Assembly (NCBI GenBank): GCA_002701945.1
Contig: NZXJ01000050.1
Coordinates: 27,981 to 35,643 of the forward strand
DNA from: Fidelibacterota bacterium
Lineage (GTDB): Bacteria > Fidelibacterota > Marinisomatia > Marinisomatales > TCS55
Direction: 5' to 3'
DNA: 7,663 bases
Shown: one piece after another, positions 7,081 to 7,663 of the stretch
Layout of the letters: the number at the start of each line of letters is the position of its first letter
Numbering within the stretch: position 1 is the stretch's first letter
Program-made: the position numbers and the translations under genes
Notes under the pieces: generated by a model
Seen by the model: only the letters and a program-made list of their open reading frames with translations
The model's database searches: none
Told to the model about the DNA's origin: nothing

Positions 7081-7663
7081 ATGCATTATTCACATACCAG
7101 ATGGATTATTAGAATAGTAATATTGCTACTATTTACTACAATTTTACCGTTTCAATCATCAGAATTATTAGCGCAAAGATCTGGAAGCTCCAAGTCTGCA
7201 ACTAAAAACAAAAGCAATTCAAAAAAATCAAGCGGAAAAAAGAAAAAATCTAGTTCAAGAAAGAAAAGTAAATCAAAAAAGAAATCTAAGTCTAAGAAAA
7301 AGAAATCTTCAAAATCCAATCCTCAAGCAAAAAAGTATCTTGATAGAGGTAAGAAAAGATTAAAAGCAAAAAATTATAAAGCTGCTTTAGGTGATTTTAA
7401 AAGAGCACACAAGATTAGCCCTTCAAAAACTACAAAATCTTATATATCAAAAATTAATGGTCTTTTAAAGAAAGGATCTAGTAAAAAATCTTCTATAGCT
7501 AAACCTAAAAAGCCAAGCTTAAGCGCAATGCAGTTAGCTGGAGAACTTTATGATTTGAACAATGATCTTTCTGATTCAAAAAGAAAAATGGGTAGAGCTA
7601 TGAAGTATATTGATCCTCAAAGAGAAAGACAATTGACAAGGTTAGAATCTAGGCCTGTATATA
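7081..7663 (+). CDS. Exported Lys/Ser-rich protein with a TPR-like repeat (5' part, runs off the window)
   Basis: The frame from ATG 7081 stays open to the right edge, giving 194 residues with no stop. It begins with a signal peptide: basic start MHYSHTRWIIR, hydrophobic core IVILLLFTTILPF (12-24) and a probable cleavage after Ala31 (ELLA|QR). From 34 to 80 nearly every residue is Lys or Ser (by my count 39 of 47), with no acidic residue until Asp88. Residues 83-115 fit one tetratricopeptide repeat: Tyr86, Gly90, Tyr99, Ala102, Phe106, Ala109 and Pro114 fall at the consensus positions 4, 8, 17, 20, 24, 27 and 32. A partial further helix (116-131), another Lys/Pro/Ser linker (133-148) and a polar helical part follow. 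I do not recognise the family; a periplasmic or envelope-attached role is inferred. In-frame TTG codons at 7051 and 7066 are less likely starts. No Shine-Dalgarno is visible. Confidence 0.75.
   Translation, partial: MHYSHTRWIIRIVILLLFTTILPFQSSELLAQRSGSSKSATKNKSNSKKSSGKKKKSSSRKKSKSKKKSKSKKKKSSKSNPQAKKYLDRGKKRLKAKNYKAALGDFKRAHKISPSKTTKSYISKINGLLKKGSSKKSSIAKPKKPSLSAMQLAGELYDLNNDLSDSKRKMGRAMKYIDPQRERQLTRLESRPVY

Noticed and set aside
6892..7086. Reverse-strand open frame of 64 codons at the rimO end
   Set aside because: It is mostly antisense to the TRAM domain of rimO, and its residues mirror that region. There is no independent support.
7190..7325. Histone H1-like or nucleoid protein
   Set aside because: The Lys/Ser composition resembles such tails, but the clear signal peptide and following TPR-like repeat argue for an exported protein.

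Overview
The window is a low-GC (by eye about 30%), fully plus-strand, densely packed stretch of a bacterial chromosome. It holds seven complete housekeeping genes, the 3' end of an unidentified gene at the left edge and the 5' part of an exported protein gene at the right edge. I see no mobile element, tRNA, rRNA, CRISPR array or phage gene. The presence of a Kdo transferase (waaA) and a heptosyltransferase-type GT9 enzyme shows a Gram-negative organism with lipopolysaccharide. The ftsY-rimO pair, the scarcity of Shine-Dalgarno sequences, the A|Q-type signal peptide junction and the AT-rich composition suggest the FCB superphylum, for example Marinimicrobia/SAR406-like or Bacteroidota-related marine lineages. 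That placement is an inference and would need phylogeny.

Layout: positions 1-181 hold the tail of a basic, lysine-rich protein, joined by an ATGA overlap to tatC (178-903, twin-arginine translocase). A trans-polyprenyl diphosphate synthase (929-1918) follows. Next are a GT9 glycosyltransferase (1920-2942) and waaA (2939-4225), coupled by ATGA. After a 46-base gap with a hairpin-forming inverted repeat come a CDP-alcohol phosphatidyltransferase (4272-4844), ftsY (4852-5727) and rimO (5720-7018, overlapping ftsY by 8 bases). A 62-base gap then separates rimO from a new reading frame (7081 to the right edge). That frame encodes a signal peptide, a highly basic Lys/Ser-only tract and a TPR-like repeat.

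The genes share a theme of envelope building. TatC and FtsY place proteins in or across the inner membrane. The prenyl synthase makes the lipid chain for quinones or undecaprenyl-type carriers. GT9 and WaaA build the LPS inner core. The CDP-alcohol phosphotransferase makes phospholipid head groups. RimO is the exception, since it modifies ribosomal protein S12. The tight spacing (overlaps or gaps of 1 to 46 bases) from 178 to 7018 supports one operon or two closely linked ones. Nothing here amounts to a clearly new system. The items most worth a second look are the exported Lys/Ser-rich TPR protein at the right edge, the non-canonical acidic motif in WaaA and the inverted repeat that covers the start codon at 4272.
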